From: Bacteroides sp. 214
Lineage (GTDB): Bacteria > Bacteroidota > Bacteroidia > Bacteroidales > Bacteroidaceae
NCBI RefSeq assembly: GCF_010501015.1
Contig: NZ_QVML01000015.1
Span: 1 to 64,000, forward strand
Direction of reading: 5' to 3'
DNA length: 64,000 nucleotides
The position numbers were made by a program, and so were the translations under genes. Below the pieces are notes generated by a model, which worked only from the letters and a program-made list of their open reading frames with translations, was not told the DNA's origin and ran no database searches. Below are positions 24,366 to 33,892 of the stretch, one piece after another. Position 1 is the first letter of the stretch. Each line of letters begins with the position of its first letter.

Positions 24366-24760
24366 TGGAGCTGGAGGGAATCGAACCCTCGTCCAAACGA
24401 GGAAACCATAAGCTTTCTACATGCTTATCTTTGCCTAAGATTTTCGTGCATGAGCAGAACCAAAGCCATCAACTCATACCTTATCCTCTAAAGTTTCATT
24501 TACGACGCGAGGCAATCGCAAACTATCTCCGATTTGACTGCACCACTTTACCGGAATACTTCGAAGCCAGAGCTTCCGAGTGATGTCTCGTTCCAGCACC
24601 TAGTGCCGGAATTAAGGTAATCTACTATGATTCGATTACGCAGCAAGAGCGTAGTTATTTTCGCCAGATAAAATTTTAGTAACTGAGATTAAAGTGCAAA
24701 TCACTGACGCACTGCATGCTTACTTACCATTTCTACCCGCTGTCAAATCCAGTCAACCCC
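24366..24760 (-). ncRNA. ssrA: tmRNA
   Basis: tmRNA rescues stalled ribosomes and tags the peptide. The minus strand starts GGGGTTGACTGGATTTGACA and ends in a tRNA-Ala-like arm (GAGGGTTCGATTCCCTCCAGCTCCA); the two ends pair as GGGGTTG/CAGCTCC. The tag frame at 24636-24665 reads GENNYALAA and stop, in keeping with the tags of this order. Total length is about 395 nt. CCA is not encoded. A terminator follows at 24293-24331. Confidence 0.97.
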
Positions 24761-24820
24761 AGAGTTGCATAGCGATTGAAATCGGCACAAAGATACTTAT
24801 TATTTTGAAAACAACAACTT

Positions 24821-25924
24821 CTACTCCACAAGTTCCGCCATTTCCTCCTTGTATATACGCCCCTTTGATACAACCTTACCATTCTTGTCAATCAAGACCG
24901 AGTAAGGTATTCCTCTGAAACCGTAAACGAGTCCGGCGCTACCCCTACCTTTCATATTAAGCAGCTGCAACCAAGGCATATCGTGTTTTTCCAATGCCTT
25001 CGTCCACCTAGTCGTGTGGCTATCCATAGAAATACTGATGATTTCAAATCCTTTTCTGTTCAATTCCGCATAGATTTCCTTTAGTTCAGGAATATGAGCT
25101 ATACAAGGACCACAACCCGAAGACCAAAATTCCAACAACACCGGATATCCTTTCCCCAAATATTGCGAAAGCAGCACTTCATTATTGTTCATGTCGAGAC
25201 ACTTTAACTCCAAAAACATTTCACCCGGCTGCGAATGCCCCTCTTCTCGTTTTTTCTGAGTATTGGCTTTCGCACTTCTGACGAGACGAGCACTGTAATT
25301 AGCAGCCAGTTCATCAAACTGTTTGATAGATCTGACTCTAGAGCCATATTTAATGAGTAACTCATCAAAGAGGGGTGTATTCTTCATACTCTGAAGATAT
25401 GAGTAAGTAGAATCGCCTATGATACGCCCTAACTCCAGATACCTCTCTGTATAAATCAAAGGTTCCTCTGGATTGCGATTCTTCATTATTTCGCTAAGGA
25501 TTTTACTTTTCTCAATCTCCGCATCATAAGAGAACCTCAAAAATTCTCCTATCCGCTCATTTTGATACGGACCTGTTTGAGTCGCTGTATATTCATCATC
25601 AAAAGAGACACGAATGGTTCCTTCTTCGGGAATGATAATAACAGGAGAAGTAATAAAGCGGTCATCGCCTACTTTTCCAAAAAAAAGATGCAACCCTATT
25701 ATGCTATCGGGCACATTACCGGTAAACTGAAATGCATCACCCACAATAAACGTAGAATCCACTTCGATGTACTCCGTCAAGTCATCATTCATCATAGAAA
25801 GATATACCCTACGTCCGTCGAAACCATCGTGAGACAATTTACCTTCTATGATAAACTTCTTTTCGGAACAAGCCGAAAAAAGAAGCATTAATACTGCCAA
25901 ATAACAAAGTATTCGTGTCGTCAT
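24821..25924 (-). CDS. TlpA-family thiol-disulfide reductase lipoprotein (DUF4369 N-terminal domain)
   Basis: The 367-residue protein is a lipoprotein (LLFSAC) with a beta-rich N-terminal DUF4369-like domain (FIIEGKLSHDGFDGRRVYLSM), a helical linker and a C-terminal thioredoxin fold (about 235-367) with active site WSSGCGPC. Such proteins reduce disulfides in the periplasm and are often located in polysaccharide loci. It lies between tmRNA and the lactonase gene and is divergent from the latter. A TATATTTG box lies at 25950-25957 on the minus strand. Confidence 0.85.
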   Translation of the reverse strand: MTTRILCYLAVLMLLFSACSEKKFIIEGKLSHDGFDGRRVYLSMMNDDLTEYIEVDSTFIVGDAFQFTGNVPDSIIGLHLFFGKVGDDRFITSPVIIIPEEGTIRVSFDDEYTATQTGPYQNERIGEFLRFSYDAEIEKSKILSEIMKNRNPEEPLIYTERYLELGRIIGDSTYSYLQSMKNTPLFDELLIKYGSRVRSIKQFDELAANYSARLVRSAKANTQKKREEGHSQPGEMFLELKCLDMNNNEVLLSQYLGKGYPVLLEFWSSGCGPCIAHIPELKEIYAELNRKGFEIISISMDSHTTRWTKALEKHDMPWLQLLNMKGRGSAGLVYGFRGIPYSVLIDKNGKVVSKGRIYKEEMAELVE

Positions 25925-25949
25925 AGCATTAAAAATTTATTAGTTGCAA

Positions 25950-25985
25950 CAAATATAGCTATTTCAACTACTTTATCTATCTTTA
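25950..25985. promoter_or_regulatory. Divergent -7 boxes between the TlpA-like and lactonase genes
   Basis: The minus strand reads TATATTTG (25950-25957), 26 nt before its ATG; the plus strand reads TATCTTTA (25978-25985), 25 nt before its ATG. -33 boxes are weak. Confidence 0.45.
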
Positions 25986-26010
25986 CTTTCCTAATTCCAA
26001 GTTAATAATT

Positions 26011-27144
26011 ATGAACAAATTCATTTACATACTAATGGTTGGCATAACACTAAGCGCATGTAACGTAAGCAAACAAGAAACTACAACAAGCAAGCTTACA
26101 ATGGTTGTTGGTACATACACCGATGGAGAAAGCAAGAGTAAAGGTATCTACACGTATTGTTTTGATCAGGAAACGGGTACCTCTTCACTACTGAACGAAG
26201 TGGCAATTCCTAATCCCTCTTACCTCACTATTGCTAAAGACAACCGCTTTATTTATTCGGTAAGTGAACTTAATGATGGCAATGAAGCTATCTATAGTTT
26301 TACATTCGACAAAGAGAAAGGTAGATTGAAATTTGCAAATAAGCAACCAGCAATGGGTGGTGCACCTTGCTATATCACTAATAATGACAACTATGTAGTT
26401 GTAGCCAATTATGCTGGTGGTACAGTTGCGGTATTTCCAATTACGAAAGAAGGTTCTTTAGATGCCGCATCACAAGCTTTTGCTTACGACGGTTCAGGTC
26501 CAGACCAAACTCGTCAGGCATCATCGCACTTGCATTGTGTATCCTTTACTCCCGACGGGAAATTCCTCTATGCTACAGATCTTGGCGCAGACTTCATCTA
26601 CATATTTCATGTAAACAATGAAATTGGCGCACCAAAGTTACTTGAGAAAGCTACCCCACCCGATTATCATGTCGGTGCAGGCGCAGGTCCCCGCCACATC
26701 ACATTCTCAGCCAATGGGAAATTTATGTACTTGCTGAACGAGTTAGACGGAGGGTTAAGCGTATTTAGGCAAGAAGAGGCGCTACTAACAGAAATCCAGA
26801 CCACACAAGCCGACCATTTAGAAGCACGCGGAAGTGCTGATATACACATCAGCCCCGATGGAAAATTTTTATACGCAAGCCTCAGGTTACAAAATGATGG
26901 ATTGGTTATTTACAGCATTGATCAAGCAAGCGGTATGCTTACAAAAATAGGCTATCAAAACACAGGAAAACATCCAAGAAACTTCTGCATTACACCCAAC
27001 GGTAAATATCTCTTAGTTGCTTGCCGAGATACTAATACCATCGAAGTGTACGAAAGAAACCTCGCAACAGGTATGCTCACCAAAACAAACAAGCCTATCC
27101 TATTGGATAAGCCTGTCTGTATTAAATTTGCTTGGGAAGAGTAA
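26011..27144 (+). CDS. Lactonase-family seven-bladed beta-propeller lipoprotein
   Basis: The 377-residue protein has a lipoprotein signal (ILMVGITLSAC), then a propeller of the 6-phosphogluconolactonase (YbhE, PF10282) type: VVGTYTDGESKSKGIYTY, VSFTPDGKFLYATDLGAD, GAGAGPRHITFSANGKFMYLLNEL and ISPDGKFLYASLR. Since it is exported, hydrolysis of a sugar lactone in the envelope or another role is more likely than the cytoplasmic pentose phosphate step. The gene ends 3 nt before the convergent GH106 stop. Confidence 0.8.
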   Translation: MNKFIYILMVGITLSACNVSKQETTTSKLTMVVGTYTDGESKSKGIYTYCFDQETGTSSLLNEVAIPNPSYLTIAKDNRFIYSVSELNDGNEAIYSFTFDKEKGRLKFANKQPAMGGAPCYITNNDNYVVVANYAGGTVAVFPITKEGSLDAASQAFAYDGSGPDQTRQASSHLHCVSFTPDGKFLYATDLGADFIYIFHVNNEIGAPKLLEKATPPDYHVGAGAGPRHITFSANGKFMYLLNELDGGLSVFRQEEALLTEIQTTQADHLEARGSADIHISPDGKFLYASLRLQNDGLVIYSIDQASGMLTKIGYQNTGKHPRNFCITPNGKYLLVACRDTNTIEVYERNLATGMLTKTNKPILLDKPVCIKFAWEE

Positions 27145-27147
27145 GCC

Positions 27148-30003
27148 CTATTCCTTCACACGAGATAACGGAGTAAGAGACACCACACCTACCAAACCCG
27201 AAGGCAACGGTTCCCAATGGGCGGCTGTGAACTTCCCGTCGGCTCCTGCATTGGTTCGCTTACGGGCATTGACATTTGTATTGTAGAATATCTTCCACTC
27301 CACACCGCGTTTATCCATATCGATAATGCGGTTTGCCATCAAGTTAGACACTTCTATACGCAGTTCATCACCCTGTTTTAATTGCTCGGCAGGTATAGCA
27401 ACTGTGTAAGGAGACTGAATCAGTGTTCCTATCTTTTTGTTGTTGACGTACACCGTAGCCGACTCGTATACACTTCCCAGATTGAGCAACCAAGCATCTG
27501 CTTTAGGTAGTGGAACATCTACTATTGTGGTATAAGTCGCCGTTCCCGAAAAAGTAGCATACGCACCGCCGCGACTTTCCCACGATTTATGAATGTTGAC
27601 CACCAAAGGCTCGGGCAACGTAGGTCCTCCTTTTACAAATTCCACTTTCCAGTCCGAAATAAGGAAGATAGGTTCGCCGTTCTTTTTATAGTAAGGATAT
27701 AGCTCGCCTTTGTATTCGCCGCGAAATGTTTCGACAGCTATACTCTCGCCATTTTTAAGTTGCAGATATAGCTGCTCCCCGCTCATTAACGCATAGCCGC
27801 AATCTCCCGTCATAGGATTATACAAAGCTGCCGAAGAGGGTTTTGCATTCAATGTTACCCAACCATCAAACGCTTTTTCGGTGCTGTTCTTTATCAGATA
27901 ATAGAAGTTCCCGTCGGCTTTCGTGCGGCGAATACACTGCAACCCATCGGCATACATGGGTTCATTCTGCACATTGCCTGCAGCTGTCAAAGCAGATAGG
28001 CTATGGGATACAGCAATTTTTCCTTTGCCATAAGCCGCTACACGCAGCTCGCCCTCTGTGGCGAAAGTCAGTTTGCCGATAAGAGTACTCATTTGTTCGC
28101 GTGCCTTCGCCAAGTCGCTGAGTCCGGGTACATCGGCAGGTATTGCATACTGAAATAAGATTGTAGCACCACTGCTTGCCAACTGAAAGAGTTGTTCTAA
28201 CGTTTCAAGGGGTATGTATGTGGCTTTCGGCACAATGATTGTTTTGTATGCGTTTCCTCCAACCACAAGGTTGTCTTTCAAGTAGTTTACACGTAGCAGT
28301 TGCTTGTCCGAAATAGCATCCCACGAGTAGCCATTCTCTGTTAGATACGCGCCACATGTTTTCGCGCTTGTACCATCAAAGAAAGTATGCGATTCCATGT
28401 GGCGTAGGCGACGGTTATGACTACAATCCGACCAGTAATCGGCAATGGGGAAATAAAGCAAAATATCATTAGCTGGTTTTCCGGCTTGTAAGAAACTTTG
28501 CGCGCGAGTTACATAACTATTGAGTGCAGCAAAATCACTCCAGAAGCTATTTGCCGGCGTGAAGTGAACTGCAGCATAGAATAACCATCCCGGCCATGCG
28601 GCATCTTGTGGCGAATAGGTAGTTCCGTGATAGAAAACATGGTTTACACCTGCAAAAAGGAAATCATCGAGCGCATCTTTGGCTTGTCCTAATGTCGTTT
28701 CAAAATGTTCGTTGAGCCACGTACAACTTTCGGAAGAGATTAAGTTTTTCCCGCTTACGTGAGCAGCAGAGGCTGCCGCTTTCAGATTTATAACATCCCT
28801 ACCCTCTATTTCGGGCACATCGCTGGCAGCATAGAGATCGAGCACATTGGCAGGAGATCCGTGCGACTGATTTCGCACACCTTTTCCTTGCTCTGCTGCC
28901 CAAAGCTGCCACACTTCGGTATATTGCGACAGCAACAACTCACTAATAACCGAGCGAAAGTCGTACAATACCCTACTGTTATTATCTTCTGTATCGAGTC
29001 CAAGCAACGCAGGCAGATACCCACGCAAATCATATCCTTTTAGCTGTTCAAAAGCTGTAAAAAGTTCCGGTGTAAAATCGGCATCACCTACAGCGTCATC
29101 TACTTCGTACGAGTCGTTGAAATAGTAACGAAGATAACTCAAATCATAGCCTTGAGAAGCCTCGTCAACTTTTTGCAGATAGTTGCGCAACGGTTGTTCG
29201 GCAAAGTGATCTATGACTAATCCCTCGCCACCGGGCCCTGCACGTTCTACCATCTTGCCATGACTTCCCTGAAAGATGGCACAGAGCATCCAATCGCCTT
29301 CGGGAGCTACCCAGTTCAGTTTACCATCCTTTACATGATCTATCAAATTAACAGACTCGCTAAAACCCACTTCTGCCAATTTGTTTGCAGTTAGCGCTAC
29401 CAATGGAAGCGACTTAGCAAATCGTACTTGGTCTAGTGCCAGCTCTTGCATATTTTCGTTGGCTGCAATCGGTTCTATCAGTTCATCAATGGTAACTTTC
29501 TTGCGTCCCTGCGTACGAACGATTGGGTTTTGTATATATTCTATTTTCTCTTCGAGCGATTTGCCCCCTTGTAGCGTAAAAGTTTTTGTGTACATTCCTT
29601 TGGAAGCATCCTCATCGGTAATCCACGGACCACCAAAGGGCCATCCCGATGCATTGGCAAGGTCTACGCCGAGTCCCAATCGCTTTGCTTCATTAAGTGT
29701 ATAGACTAATTTCTCCATCCACTCGGGCGACAGGAACTCCAGAAATTGATCTTCCGTACCACGCACGCCATAAATAGGGGTAATCTCCACGCCACCCAAT
29801 CCGGCAGCCGAATAACTTTCGAGTGCGGCAGTGATATCTTTTTCTGTTACTGCACTACCATGCCACCACCAACGCGTCCAGGGTTTTGTTTCATGAGTTA
29901 TCTCCGGCCAAGCTATCTCGCCGGTTTCGCGAGGTTGAGAGGTACAGCCCGATAGTGTTACTATAATTAAAGAAATAATGAGGTAGAGAGTGTGCTTTGT
30001 CAT
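27148..30003 (-). CDS. Glycoside hydrolase family 106 lipoprotein (alpha-L-rhamnosidase-like)
   Basis: The 951-residue protein is a lipoprotein (VTLSGC). It opens with the GH106 signature WTRWWWHGSAVTEKDITAAL, then SAAGLGGVEITPIYG, RLGLGVDLANASGWPFGGPW and an internal carbohydrate-binding-type C-terminal domain (residues 780-900, with WLLNLGSVYESATVYVN). GH106 enzymes remove alpha-L-rhamnose from pectin or related glycans. The upstream hairpin at 30022-30060 and element copy B lie between it and the PL10-like gene, so it may have its own control. Confidence 0.9.
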   Translation of the reverse strand: MTKHTLYLIISLIIVTLSGCTSQPRETGEIAWPEITHETKPWTRWWWHGSAVTEKDITAALESYSAAGLGGVEITPIYGVRGTEDQFLEFLSPEWMEKLVYTLNEAKRLGLGVDLANASGWPFGGPWITDEDASKGMYTKTFTLQGGKSLEEKIEYIQNPIVRTQGRKKVTIDELIEPIAANENMQELALDQVRFAKSLPLVALTANKLAEVGFSESVNLIDHVKDGKLNWVAPEGDWMLCAIFQGSHGKMVERAGPGGEGLVIDHFAEQPLRNYLQKVDEASQGYDLSYLRYYFNDSYEVDDAVGDADFTPELFTAFEQLKGYDLRGYLPALLGLDTEDNNSRVLYDFRSVISELLLSQYTEVWQLWAAEQGKGVRNQSHGSPANVLDLYAASDVPEIEGRDVINLKAAASAAHVSGKNLISSESCTWLNEHFETTLGQAKDALDDFLFAGVNHVFYHGTTYSPQDAAWPGWLFYAAVHFTPANSFWSDFAALNSYVTRAQSFLQAGKPANDILLYFPIADYWSDCSHNRRLRHMESHTFFDGTSAKTCGAYLTENGYSWDAISDKQLLRVNYLKDNLVVGGNAYKTIIVPKATYIPLETLEQLFQLASSGATILFQYAIPADVPGLSDLAKAREQMSTLIGKLTFATEGELRVAAYGKGKIAVSHSLSALTAAGNVQNEPMYADGLQCIRRTKADGNFYYLIKNSTEKAFDGWVTLNAKPSSAALYNPMTGDCGYALMSGEQLYLQLKNGESIAVETFRGEYKGELYPYYKKNGEPIFLISDWKVEFVKGGPTLPEPLVVNIHKSWESRGGAYATFSGTATYTTIVDVPLPKADAWLLNLGSVYESATVYVNNKKIGTLIQSPYTVAIPAEQLKQGDELRIEVSNLMANRIIDMDKRGVEWKIFYNTNVNARKRTNAGADGKFTAAHWEPLPSGLVGVVSLTPLSRVKE

Positions 30004-30021
30004 ACGATATACTATTAAATG

Positions 30022-30060
30022 AATATTCCGCTATTTGCAGATCACAAATAACGGAATATT
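30022..30060 (-). promoter_or_regulatory. Long hairpin in the GH106 leader
   Basis: AATATTCCG-C-TATTTG (30022-30037) pairs with CAAATA-A-CGGAATATT (30045-30060): 16 pairs in RNA of the minus strand (one G-U) with a 7-nt loop. It ends 18 nt before the GH106 ATG. There is no T run downstream on the minus strand, so a leader structure is likelier than a terminator; on the plus strand a short T run does follow. Confidence 0.6.
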
Positions 30061-30141
30061 TTTAATCGCAGAATGAAGATTTTCATTCAAATTTATGTAA
30101 AATAGTACACAACAAGGAATAAGAACGTAAAATGTATTCAG

Positions 30142-30567
30142 CCTATAGATGAGTGGTCGTGTGCCTATGGCTGAGCAGTCGTTTGCCTATGGCTGACGGG
30201 TCGTGAGGTTATGGCTGACGGGTCGTGAGACTATGGCTGACGGAGCATGAGACTATGGCTGACAGGGCATGAAACTATGGCATTTGAATAAGTACTTTAA
30301 GCAATCTCTTTTTGCGACTGTTTTCTGCTTCACTTCTGACTGTTTTCCGGACTGTTTCTGACTGTTTTCTTACTACAAAAACAGTCAGAAATTAGGCGTG
30401 AAAACCCTGTGAAGGATAAAAGAGGGGGTCTTCACACACAACCGGCTCGCTGTCATCTACTTACAACGTTTTGTGAATGTGAAGACCTATTCCGTAAAAC
30501 TACACTTGGAGTGTATATTAAGCTATTTGGTTGATTAAATATGCACTAAATTAATCCGCCAACGGAT
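30142..30567 (+). repeat. Dispersed 22-nt-array element, copy B
   Basis: In order: array 1 with six full 22-nt units (30142-30273; cores such as CTATGGCTGACGGG), ending in ACTATGGCATTT; array 2 of about three 22-nt units (30303-30368); the conserved block 30391-30505 with its hairpin; and a right terminal repeat (AATTAATCCGCCAACGG, 30549-30565). The left terminal repeat is not seen. The 115 nt at 30391-30505 are identical to copy C. It lies between the PL10-like and GH106 genes and has no conserved reading frame. Confidence 0.8.
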
Positions 30568-30575
30568 ATACATTC

Positions 30576-32165
30576 TTATTCTTTATTCTTCAGATAGTAA
30601 TTTATCAGCTGTGACACATTCCACATATAAGAATTCGTTGTAATGCCCATCACTTGTTCTTTGGGTGGATAAGGAGATGTATCGTACTTATCGCCCACCG
30701 GAACTCCTTGATAATTTCCCGGAGTTACTTCAGCAGGACCATCGCCGATGTAAGGGTTTGAAGTCATGGTCATTGGTACCAACCAATATCCCTCTTTGGT
30801 TAGTGAAGAAAGAATTTCATTCACACTTCGTTCTGCACCGGGAAAAACATGTAATACATTGTAGTCCGGAAACTTGAATTGCTCACCTCCTTTGTTCTGG
30901 AAAGGCGAATTCTTTGTTACCTCTTCAACACTTAAACTCAACAACTCTTCGTAACGCTTACGGAATTGGGCTATATCTATTTTCATAAACTCGCCATATC
31001 CGTACTCTGTTAAATACTCGCCATTGACAACATTAGACCCTACACGATAGGTAAAAAGCGCTTTGTTTGTGCCTATTTCTATATTTCGTAGTGACTGTTG
31101 TTTCGTATGTCCCATTTTGTTCTTATTCAGCGAAGCATCGGTAGGTATCATTGTTCTTTCAAGCCAATCGAGGGTTTCGGGAATACGTGCCAGGAACTTC
31201 TTATCGCCTGTCCACTGGTAGTATTCCATTAAGTTATTAAGACACCACTCCGTTGTGCGTAGCTGCAATGATCTTGGTTCGTAAGAACGTGCTCCGGCTG
31301 GAAGATAATCGAGTGTATATTGGTCGCTCCAACCCGGTTGATCGGGTCCCTGATGCAAAGCTAAGGTACAATTCATAGCACGTCTGATAGGGTCTAACAA
31401 GCGTTTTTCTCCCAATAACTGGTAGCAAAGTACGAGGTAGTTGATGTTGTTTTCGTGTACTTTATCGTTGTACGTTATATAAGAAGAATAATCGGCACGT
31501 CCACCTTTAGAGTATTCGTACATCAATGGGTAGCGTTGCGGCCATCCACCTATTGGATATTGGCTTTCGAGCACAAAATTAATTGTTTTATCAACAGATA
31601 CTTTGTACCTTGGGTCATACTTCTCGACATACATACGCAACAGAAAGCGTGCCGGACTGATTGTTGAATCATCATCATACGTTGCATTTCCATAATAATG
31701 TTGGAACTCTTCCAAGCGCCAAGCATTCTTACCGATGGTTTCATACCAATTCTTCAATGAAGCATCGCCCGCGAAATCAATAATATAATTCCAACCACCG
31801 CAAGGTAATTGTCCCCACATCAATGCAGCAGCAACTTTCTCGGCGGCTTGGTAATAATATTCATCGCCTGTAGCATGGTAAAGGTCTAAGAAAAACTCAC
31901 CCATACGTGGTGTACCTTGCCCTTGCGTCCAAATCATGGTTCTGTATGCTTCCATTTCGCCCCATTGGCGCGAAAAGTCGGGCAGATACTCCCAAACAAA
32001 TCCGCCATTGTAGGAAACAGTGTTAAGCATGTATTCTGTGGCTTTCTTTACACTTCCCAGTATCTGGTTGTTCAAAGTCTTCTTGTTTTGCCCTTGAGCT
32101 ACGAAAAAGCACATACTAAGCAAGAAAATAAAGAGTGCTTTTTTTTGTCGTTGGTTTGTGTTCAT
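30576..32165 (-). CDS. Pectate lyase PL10-like protein, exported
   Basis: The 529-residue protein has a signal peptide (ALFIFLLSMCFFVAQGQ) and an alpha/alpha toroid. It contains the PL10-type motifs ESQYPIGGWPQRYPL near residue 205, YSSYITYNDKVHENN, and ARSYEPRSLQLR, as in pectic acid lyases, which cleave polygalacturonate by beta-elimination. The motifs vary from classical PL10 (the usual YITFNDDAM is YITYNDKVH), so activity is inferred. It follows the GH43 gene by 17 nt, in the same operon. Confidence 0.6.
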   Translation of the reverse strand: MNTNQRQKKALFIFLLSMCFFVAQGQNKKTLNNQILGSVKKATEYMLNTVSYNGGFVWEYLPDFSRQWGEMEAYRTMIWTQGQGTPRMGEFFLDLYHATGDEYYYQAAEKVAAALMWGQLPCGGWNYIIDFAGDASLKNWYETIGKNAWRLEEFQHYYGNATYDDDSTISPARFLLRMYVEKYDPRYKVSVDKTINFVLESQYPIGGWPQRYPLMYEYSKGGRADYSSYITYNDKVHENNINYLVLCYQLLGEKRLLDPIRRAMNCTLALHQGPDQPGWSDQYTLDYLPAGARSYEPRSLQLRTTEWCLNNLMEYYQWTGDKKFLARIPETLDWLERTMIPTDASLNKNKMGHTKQQSLRNIEIGTNKALFTYRVGSNVVNGEYLTEYGYGEFMKIDIAQFRKRYEELLSLSVEEVTKNSPFQNKGGEQFKFPDYNVLHVFPGAERSVNEILSSLTKEGYWLVPMTMTSNPYIGDGPAEVTPGNYQGVPVGDKYDTSPYPPKEQVMGITTNSYMWNVSQLINYYLKNKE

Positions 32166-32182
32166 TAGGATTATTTTAAGTG

Positions 32183-33127
32183 TTAATTCTTTAGTAAATT
32201 ATCCAACACAGCAGCCTTTACCGTAAAAGCAGTGCCATGTCGTGTACCTTTTGGGAAGGATACCGTCTCCGACACATCTTCCCAATCTATTCCGTTCAAC
32301 GAACGTACCGCGCCATATTTTTTCTCACGATATTTATCAAAATACACATATATATAATCACCTACTTGCAACGGCGATGGACCTTCCGCCCAATAATCGC
32401 CTGTTATAGGTTCGGAAACCTCAATGGGGAAACCTGCTGCAATATCTTTTGTTTTAGTTACGCGTAAGTTCTTTTCGGGTGGATTTGAATTTTCATTCTT
32501 TACTATCATGAGGTACTCGCCGCTACGTTCTTTGATGATTGCAGCATCAATTACACTAAAATCGGGATCAAAGAACATCTTTGTTTCCGAAAAGGTTTCA
32601 AAGTCCTGGGTAGTTATATAATACTGACGATGATTGTGCCCTGATTCACTCTCGCTTGTACTTACTTCCTTATGTCGGCCGGGAATGGTGGTTGCCCAAA
32701 AAATATAATAGGTAGCCGACGCTTCGTCGTAAAAGAGTTCGGGTGCCCAACTATTCTTGGCATCAAATTCGTGCATCATTACCGGCAAGTCGCGCTGCTC
32801 TGACCAATGAATCAAGTCCTTGGAAGAGGCATAACCAATGATTCGGTCTGTCCAACTGGAAGTCCACACCATATGAAAAGTGCCGTCGGGGGCTTGACAA
32901 ATACTGGGATCGCGCATGAGTTTATCTTTCCCCACTTCGGGTGTAAGAAATGATTCGCCCTCTTTAAGAGATTCCCATGTTAGCCCATCGTAACTATATG
33001 CTAAGTGCAAGCCATCGGCACCATTTCCAATAAAATAAGAGAAGAGATAGACATCGGGGCGTGGCTGTTTACAGCCTACAAAGAGAAAGAATGCCAGAAA
33101 GGCAAGTAAAATGTGTTTCTTTTTCAT
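32183..33127 (-). CDS. Glycoside hydrolase family 43 lipoprotein
   Basis: The 314-residue protein is a lipoprotein (FFLFVGC) with a five-bladed propeller: MRDPSICQAPDGTFHMVWTSSW, SWAPELFYDEASATYYIFWAT and DAAIIKERSGEYLMIVK are the usual GH43 landmarks (family members act on arabinose or galactose linkages). I start it at 33127 because the ATG at 33175 precedes the promoter box. A -7 box (TATATTTG) lies at 33173-33180. Substrate cannot be settled from sequence. Confidence 0.75.
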   Translation of the reverse strand: MKKKHILLAFLAFFLFVGCKQPRPDVYLFSYFIGNGADGLHLAYSYDGLTWESLKEGESFLTPEVGKDKLMRDPSICQAPDGTFHMVWTSSWTDRIIGYASSKDLIHWSEQRDLPVMMHEFDAKNSWAPELFYDEASATYYIFWATTIPGRHKEVSTSESESGHNHRQYYITTQDFETFSETKMFFDPDFSVIDAAIIKERSGEYLMIVKNENSNPPEKNLRVTKTKDIAAGFPIEVSEPITGDYWAEGPSPLQVGDYIYVYFDKYREKKYGAVRSLNGIDWEDVSETVSFPKGTRHGTAFTVKAAVLDNLLKN

Positions 33128-33172
33128 GACTATATGGTTTGTGTTGAGATTACGCACAGAACGCGCGAAGCA

Positions 33173-33203
33173 CAAATATAGTCATTCTCTGTTAAAAAGC
33201 AAT
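33173..33203 (-). promoter_or_regulatory. Promoter of the GH43/PL10-like operon
   Basis: The minus strand has ATTG (33200-33203, one mismatch from TTTG), a 19-nt spacer and TATATTTG (33173-33180). It overlaps the 3' end of the B3/4 gene. Confidence 0.6.
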
Positions 33204-33866
33204 TACATTCAAGGTTTTTGCGCCCGCATACTTAATGAGTAGTTCTTTAAGCATATCTGCAGCCGGTTCCAGACCTTCCTTTCCGCTATAGCCATTCAGA
33301 ATGGCAAGGATATGAGTGGTTTCTAGGTCCATTTTGGTTCGTTCTTCATCGCTGGTAGGTGTGCCAATCCCCCCTATGGTATCACGATAAACAGGTAAAC
33401 CTTCTATGTTTAACATACCACGTCCAATAGCTTCGAAGGGCTCATTGGCTTTTCCAATGCCTAATTCGAGATGGGTTCCTGTTATTTTATTGGCATCAAA
33501 ACCTCCGATAGAATACCCCGTACGAAGCGAAACCAGATTGACAATATCCACTAATGTGTCTATTTGATAGAGGTCAATACCACGAACTAATCGCCTACGT
33601 AATGCTTCCGCCGAAGGACGGTAGCGGTTAGGGTCTTTACCACAACGTTTATAAGCTTCGCGTGTAGCAATAATAGCCGGTTGATTTTTTACTTGATCCA
33701 CTTGTGTATCGGCAGTAAACTCCTGAACAAAAAGATTTATCTCTTTCCAGAGTTCCTCGTTGTAATGACTATTCTGCACCTGTGCATATACAGCCATACC
33801 TGCAAATATAGGGCAAGCAGCTTTTATCTCTGAAGAGACAGTGATACTATACTTACAATTTAGCAT
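33192..33866 (-). CDS. B3/B4 tRNA-binding domain protein
   Basis: The 224-residue protein is the B3/4 domain of phenylalanyl-tRNA synthetase beta chain as a free-standing protein: GKDPNRYRPSAEALRRRLVRG near residue 78, VDIVNLVSLRTGYSIGGFDANK, and GIGTPTSDEERTK. Such proteins are thought to edit or bind tRNA or amino acids; no function is proven. It lies downstream of obgE, 26 nt away, in the same direction. Confidence 0.85.
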   Translation of the reverse strand: MLNCKYSITVSSEIKAACPIFAGMAVYAQVQNSHYNEELWKEINLFVQEFTADTQVDQVKNQPAIIATREAYKRCGKDPNRYRPSAEALRRRLVRGIDLYQIDTLVDIVNLVSLRTGYSIGGFDANKITGTHLELGIGKANEPFEAIGRGMLNIEGLPVYRDTIGGIGTPTSDEERTKMDLETTHILAILNGYSGKEGLEPAADMLKELLIKYAGAKTLNVIAF

Positions 33867-33892
33867 ATACTGTACGTGTAGTCTGGAGCGAA

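Noticed and set aside
24102..24583. Reading frames over the tandem array and the tmRNA 3' half
   Set aside because: They are chance frames across terminators, repeats and a structural RNA.
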